A stretch of DNA of 64,000 bases from assembly GCF_000801105.2 (NCBI RefSeq), contig NC_079516.1, forward strand, positions 45,426,908 through 45,490,907. The letters run 5' to 3'. A program made the translations under genes and the position numbers. Under the pieces are notes generated by a model, which was not told the DNA's origin, searched no databases, and saw only the letters and a list, made by a program, of their open reading frames with translations. Origin of the DNA: Raphanus sativus. Its lineage: Eukaryota > Streptophyta > Magnoliopsida > Brassicales > Brassicaceae. This document shows, piece by piece, positions 59,298-64,000 of this stretch; position 1 is the first letter of the stretch; each line of letters opens with the position of its first letter.

Positions 59298-61118
59298 CTG
59301 ACCGGCTTGGTTAAAAGCTGGATGATTCATATAGAGGTTACGAGCGGACCGGTCCAGGAGGCTCGCTATGACTAACTAAAAAACGTCAGTCTGAAAATCG
59401 GTTTGGCTGTTCAATGTACATTTGCTTCTCCTTTTTTATTTATCTTTTGGGATTTTTTTTTGCAAATTTTATTTTCTATATTGAATCTCATTTGTGTGGA
59501 TTTTTTTTTGTTACTTTTAATCCTATGGAGACTGATATAATGAATTAATCATGTTTTTGGAGTGTAATTTTTAGTTAATAACTAAATAGTCTTAACTAAA
59601 AACTTTTTGCATTTACCGGTTTAAGTGTTCAAACAGTTTCACGTATATCAAGAACCGGTCCACCAACAACAGCTTTAAGCCTTTAACAGTACAGAAGCTC
59701 ACATGTATTTTGTACCTTTGTGATACTTTGATTAGTAACTCTTATGTACATTATTAGCTTATTATTAATAATAAAACAGAGGCTCTGCTTTCAATAAAAT
59801 TTACTCTTTATTACCACAACGCGAGGTTGTGAGAAAAAGCTATATATATTGGTAGTTGCAATACTTAAGTTAACAGCTTTATAACCAACGACTTGGTGTT
59901 TTACTAACCTGTGATGGAGTCTTAATCCATTCCTAATTCTAACATTTGTCCAAAATATTTTTTCATTCACATTTGTGGTCCACAAATGCAATAGAACTAT
60001 AGAAGAAACAAAGTGGTTTCACCTAGCTGTGATGGATGTCTTAATCCACTCCTAATTTTACATATTTGAAATATATTTGAGTTCATACACTTTTGAGGAT
60101 CAAACTTAGCCTAGTTAAGTTTCTATTGTATTTTGAGATCCACAAATGCGAATGAAAAAAACTTTGTCTAATTAAGTTCAAATACAATTGAAACTGTGTT
60201 TCTTATTACAATATGTGTTCTGCTTTCTGCTTTCTGCTTTTACCCTTTTGAGGTACCTAAAGTTTGATGCAAAAGGTACATGAACTATTTTGCTTTGCAT
60301 TTAGCCTTCTCTCCACTCTAAAGATTATGATGGAATAATCGACAGGACATTATGATTTCACAAATTTTCATTATATGTTCTTGGGCCTTTCAATTTCTTC
60401 CTCACTTTTAATATATGCTTCCAATACTTTATTAACAGTAGGCTAGAGGTGTTTTTTTGTCACAGTACGCTAGAGGTGTTTATTTATTATTTATTATACT
60501 GTATACCTTTTTCAGTTGTAATATTAACTACCAATTCTATATTTATTTCTAGTTTCTTTCTTGAAGAACACTTAAGAGTTTGTTGTCGATTTGAATGACA
60601 AAAAATTGATGGAAGGAAAAGCATCTCAAAGTTGATATACATCTGGCGTCTAGGTTTGATCTTTATCATATACAAAAATGTCTCCGTCTGAAACAAAGAG
60701 ATGGTGATCTTTAGGAAACTATCCCAAGTTCTGGATGTTGTTCTCCTGTAGCTGTCTTCCCAAAAGTATGTACAATAGTTTATTGAAAACTATTCAGTGA
60801 CGTAGCAATTTAGATACAAAATAGGCATATGCTCTTATCTCTTGGTCATTTTTCTTTTATGATTTTTGTTGAATTATATTTGTAACTAAGTTTAATATTC
60901 AGATGCAGGTCTCCAATCTAGATGTGTGTGATTGGGTGACAGAGAAAACATAACGGAACAAAAAAATTACGACAACAGAGCTGAACACTTAATCTAGATA
61001 TGGTATTATATAGTTTAGGTTTGAGATGTTTATTTGTTGAATTGTTGGTGGTTCACTTCGATTATGATTACAATTTAATAGCTGATAAGCTGTTGACATG
61101 GCACTTGCAGAAGCATAA
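59298..61118. other. intergenic DNA downstream of LHW
   Basis: The first ~230 bp is the likely LHW 3' UTR. The rest is AT-rich with an imperfect duplication around CACCTAGCTGTGATGG/ CTAACCTGTGATGG (59905 and 60021), each followed by TCTTAATCCA. No gene is seen. Confidence 0.45.
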
Positions 61119-61313
61119 GAGCATCTTTATGAGACAGGACTTTTAAAAGTCCTTAATTTTTTTTTTCTTTTTGTTTTCTGTTAAATGAGAGAAATCAATG
61201 AGTAAGAAGTGTGGGACGAATGTGGGACGTTTCTTATAAAAGGACAAATGAAGAAAGTCTAGGACATTTGCCGTGGGACCTACGCCGAATTCACCTAAGG
61301 ACGAAGCTAAGTA
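61119..61313. mobile_element. left half of a MITE-like element, interrupted by the copia element
   Basis: It begins GAGCATCTTTATGAG and contains GGACTTTTAAAAGTCC and several GTGGGAC motifs, a composition seen in Brassicaceae MITEs with GAGCATC ends (also the element at 50500). The mirrored right end is not seen before the LTR and would lie beyond the window if the copia element inserted into it. Tentative. Confidence 0.35.
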
Positions 61314-61635
61314 TGAAAGAGACAAAGTGACAAAGCTTTCTTTACTGAATAATGTGAAACTTCCTTAACCCCTTTAGGGTTTTACAATGCTCGTTATATA
61401 GAGCTTTACAAGAAGGATCTAGATACATTAGGTGAGCCTTATCCTTACAGCCTGTAACGTTCAAAGGTTGTCACATAAAGACAAGAGAGGAGCGAATAGG
61501 TTGAGTAGGAGCCGTTGTTCCTTTTCCGTACAACACACTCTTTTGTCTCTGTTATTACAGAGTTGTGTGTTGGTGTTGGGCTTGATTACTTGACATGCTT
61601 GGGCTTCGCTTGTTGCTTGGCCCATATGACTCACA
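61314..61635 (-). mobile_element. 3' LTR of a Ty1-copia retrotransposon
   Basis: On the minus strand, a polypurine tract GAGGGGGGA (61644-61636) directly precedes TGTGAGTCAT, the expected LTR start (TG at 61635-61634). A TATA-like CTATATAA is at 61401-61394. The proposed end is ...GTCTCTTTCA at 61314, giving an LTR of about 322 bp with TG...CA ends. The right boundary is firm. The left boundary is inferred because the partner LTR and TSD lie outside the window. Confidence 0.65.
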
Positions 61636-64000
61636 TCCCCCCTCAAACTTGAGGTGGGTGAAGCTCCAACTCCAAGTTTGTCCCTCAGTCTCATGAAGTC
61701 TTGTTTCGCCAGAGGTTTGGTGAAGATGTCTGCAGTTTGTTGAGTAGCAGGTATGTGCTTCGTTTCAATGAGACCGAGAGCTACCTGTTCCCTGATGTAG
61801 TGATAGTCAGTGTCAAAATGCTTGGATCTTTTGTGCAGAGCTGGGTTCGCACTCAGGTACACAGCAGATAGATTATCACACATCAGGAGAGTTGCTTGCG
61901 GTTGTCGGATGCCTATGTCCCTGAGCAGTAGAGACATCCATGTTACTTCCTGAGCTGTAGCTGCAAGGGCTCTGTATTCAGCTTCAGTTGATGATCGTGA
62001 GACAGTCTCTTGCCTCTTTGCAGACCATGAGATGATGTTAGGTCCGAGAAGAGTACAGAAGCCTGTCGTTGATCTTCTTGTTTCCTTGCATCCAGCCCAG
62101 TCACTATCGCAGAAGGCTGAGAGCTGAAGGCAGGGGTCCTTCTTGATGTGTAGACCGAGATGAAGAGTGCCTTTTACATACCGAAGAATCCTCTTGAGAT
62201 GTCCAAAGTCTTGCATTGATGGTGAGTGCATCTTTTGACATACAAAGTTGACTGAGTACTGCAGGTCAGGTCTTGTGATTGTCAGGTATTGCAGTTTACC
62301 GGCGAGACTTCTAAAGTATGTAGGATCATCAAAGGGTTCAGAGACATCCTCTTCTATTCGTTGTGGCAGGGGAGTGGGCATGGGGTTACAATCTGACATC
62401 GAGGCTTGATGGAGAATGTCGGTTGCATAGGCCTTTTGATGCAGAAACAGACCTTCCTCATGTGTCTCTATTTCAATGCCAAGGAAATATTTGGGCTTAC
62501 CAAGATCTTTCATTGCAAATCGTTGGTTTAAGTCTGAAAGGAGCTGTTGCAGCAGAGCATGGTCACTTCCTGTTAACAGAATATCGTCCACGTAGAGTAG
62601 AAGTATCATTGACTTGCCTTTGTCATGATATGTGAACAAGGAAGGATCTGATTTGCTGCAACTGAACCCGAATTCAATCAGGAAGTGACTGAAGGTATTG
62701 AACCATGCCCGTGGAGCCTGTTTGAGCCCATACAGAGCTTTGGTAAGGCGACATACATGATTTGGTCTTGCTGGATCAACAAATCCTTCAGGTTGTGTCA
62801 TGTAAACCGGCTCATCTAACTCCCCGTGTAGAAACGCACTGCTCACATCCAGTTGTTTGATGCTCCATCCCTTTGAGACCGCTACATTCAATGTTAATCG
62901 GATGGTGGCTGTTCTGACGACTGGGCTGAAGGTTTCCAGAAAGTCCACTCCCTCTTCCTGTCTGTATCCTTTGCCTACCAGACGAACTTTCCTCTTATCA
63001 ACTGTTCCATCTGGTCTGAACTTTGTAGCAAACAACCAGCCGCAGGTGATTACATTCATGTCGTCAGTGTAGGGAACAAGAGTCCAAGTGTGAAGAGTGT
63101 GAATGTTATTTATCTCATCCATTACTGCACTGTTCCATCCCGGGTGTTCCATCGCTTCGCTGATGTTCTTTGGTTCAGCTGTGGAGTATCTCGATGTCAG
63201 TAGAGCATATCTGGAGTTAGGCTTGTGTATTCCTGACTTTGCTCTAGTCTGCATCTGATGCTGATTTGTCGCCATCGGTACTTCCACAGCTGGTGCTTCC
63301 TCTTCAATGTGCAACTGCTCATTTTGAGCTTGCTCAACGACCGGTTGGAGTGGTGGTTCTGTTGGCAATGGAGACGGTAGAAGTCGTGGAACCAGATCAT
63401 TTTGAGCTGGTGGAGTCGGCTGAGTTGCTCCTTGCCAAGCTTTGAGTAGAGCAGTTTCATAGCGTGGGACATACGTTTTGTATTTTTGTTTGAAGGGAAA
63501 GCAGCTTTCATCAAAGATCACGTTTCGGGAGATGTAGACTTTCTTCGTCGGTGGGTGTAAGCATCGGTACCCCTTGTGATGCGAGCTGTATCCAATGAAC
63601 ACACAGGGGAGAGATCGAGGTTCAAACTTGTGACTTGTGATCGGTCGAAGACATGGATAACACGCAACTCCGAATGTGCGCAGGTGAGAGTAATCAGGCT
63701 TCGCTTTATGAAGTATCTCGTAAGGACTTTTGTTGTCAAGAGCTTGGGTGGGGATCATGTTGATCACGTAGCTTGCAGTGTAGAACGCTTCAAGCCAGTA
63801 GGAGAGGGGTAGATGACTGTGAAACATCATTGACAGCCCCAGTTCAATGATGTGTCGATGCTTTCTTTCTGCAGAGCCGTTTTGTTCCGGAGTGTAGGGA
63901 CAAGATACATTGTGTTTGATCCCATTATCTTGTAGATATTGTTTGAGATGATTGTTTATAAACTCTCCTCCTCCATCACTCTGAAAAATCTTTATCTTTG
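61461..64000 (-). CDS. Ty1-copia polyprotein, 3' part (integrase C-terminal half, reverse transcriptase, RNase H), cut by the window edge
   Basis: The frame is open from the right edge (first full codon at 63998) to TGA at 61463-61461, 845 codons, with gag, protease and the start of integrase outside the window. From the edge inward: integrase core with Asp in QSDGGGEF and Glu in EQNGSAERKH, then LPLSYWLEAFYTASYVIN and the copia GYSSHHKGYRC motif. A Pro/Glu-rich linker follows, then RT (GWLFATKFRPDGTVDKRKVR, LDVSSAFLHGEL, catalytic LLLYVDDILLTG), and RNase H (CDSDWAGC, RSSTEAEYRALA, DIFTKPL). The gene order integrase-RT is diagnostic for copia. The last ~58 codons run into the 3' LTR. No stop or frameshift is seen, so the insertion may be recent. 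Confidence 0.95.
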   Translation of the reverse strand, partial: KIKIFQSDGGGEFINNHLKQYLQDNGIKHNVSCPYTPEQNGSAERKHRHIIELGLSMMFHSHLPLSYWLEAFYTASYVINMIPTQALDNKSPYEILHKAKPDYSHLRTFGVACYPCLRPITSHKFEPRSLPCVFIGYSSHHKGYRCLHPPTKKVYISRNVIFDESCFPFKQKYKTYVPRYETALLKAWQGATQPTPPAQNDLVPRLLPSPLPTEPPLQPVVEQAQNEQLHIEEEAPAVEVPMATNQHQMQTRAKSGIHKPNSRYALLTSRYSTAEPKNISEAMEHPGWNSAVMDEINNIHTLHTWTLVPYTDDMNVITCGWLFATKFRPDGTVDKRKVRLVGKGYRQEEGVDFLETFSPVVRTATIRLTLNVAVSKGWSIKQLDVSSAFLHGELDEPVYMTQPEGFVDPARPNHVCRLTKALYGLKQAPRAWFNTFSHFLIEFGFSCSKSDPSLFTYHDKGKSMILLLYVDDILLTGSDHALLQQLLSDLNQRFAMKDLGKPKYFLGIEIETHEEGLFLHQKAYATDILHQASMSDCNPMPTPLPQRIEEDVSEPFDDPTYFRSLAGKLQYLTITRPDLQYSVNFVCQKMHSPSMQDFGHLKRILRYVKGTLHLGLHIKKDPCLQLSAFCDSDWAGCKETRRSTTGFCTLLGPNIISWSAKRQETVSRSSTEAEYRALAATAQEVTWMSLLLRDIGIRQPQATLLMCDNLSAVYLSANPALHKRSKHFDTDYHYIREQVALGLIETKHIPATQQTADIFTKPLAKQDFMRLRDKLGVGASPTSSLRGDVSHMGQATSEAQACQVIKPNTNTQLCNNRDKRVCCTEKEQRLLLNLFAPLLSLCDNL

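Noticed and set aside
1..64000. tRNA, rRNA, CRISPR or bacterial-type operon features
   Set aside because: None was seen by eye; the DNA is plant nuclear and CRISPR or operon features are not expected.

Overview
This is a stretch of plant nuclear DNA, very probably from a Brassicaceae and most likely tribe Brassiceae (Brassica or Raphanus type). The evidence is the recognisable proteins, the short GT-AG introns in AT-rich DNA, and gene order. Read left to right, the recognised genes match a run of the Arabidopsis thaliana chromosome 2 series from about At2g26990 to At2g27230 (locus numbers are from memory): CSN2, PAG1, AGO4, an LRR receptor kinase, a DUF630/DUF632 protein, SERRATE, a GPI-anchored lipid-transfer protein, a small Cys-rich protein and LONESOME HIGHWAY. 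Several Arabidopsis neighbours of these genes (for example CAM5, EIL1, FRS3, BSL3) are not seen, as expected for a fractionated, duplicated Brassica-type genome.

Layout. 0.8-10.9 kb holds three intact genes on the minus strand: COP9 signalosome subunit 2 (9 coding exons, 439 aa), proteasome subunit alpha-7/PAG1 (10 exons, 249 aa) and ARGONAUTE 4 (22 coding exons plus a 5'-UTR intron, 923 aa). 11.9-20.5 kb is a transposon cluster: a 1.2-kb poly(A) retroposon with a target-site duplication (TSD), a putative 4.7-kb Helitron holding an A-B-A-B-A array of ~0.84-kb repeats, a small TIR element, and a 721-bp hAT-type element with a perfect 8-bp TSD. 21.2-28 kb holds an LRR receptor-like kinase with a degenerate kinase core (+) and, tail to tail with it, a DUF630/632 gene (-) with an apparent 1-bp frameshift that a shifted splice acceptor could repair. 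28.0-30.2 kb has two more Helitron ends.

31.2-34.7 kb is SERRATE (12 exons, 702 aa). 36.2-38.0 kb is an LTPG gene with a hAT-type element in intron 1. 39.0-40.0 kb is a broken, two-module TTF-type zinc-finger (hAT-transposase-related) pseudogene. 41 kb has a small Cys-rich protein gene. 42.4-43.7 kb is a second poly(A) retroposon with a TSD. 46.1-47.5 kb is an unrecognised three-exon gene for a membrane/coiled-coil protein. 48-56 kb is AT-rich with degraded transposon pieces and one hairpin-forming element. 56.1-59.3 kb is LHW, with upstream ORFs in its leader. 61.3-64.0 kb is the 3' half of a Ty1-copia element with an uninterrupted integrase-RT-RNase H frame running off the right edge.

Functionally, the window joins housekeeping protein turnover (CSN2, PAG1) with two RNA-silencing genes (AGO4 in RNA-directed DNA methylation, SERRATE in miRNA processing). 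I see no obviously new multi-gene system. The most notable items are the possibly compensated frameshift, the higher-order repeat array, the orphan membrane/coiled-coil gene and the LHW leader ORFs. Exon boundaries were read by eye from splice signals and reading frame; no alignment or search was run.
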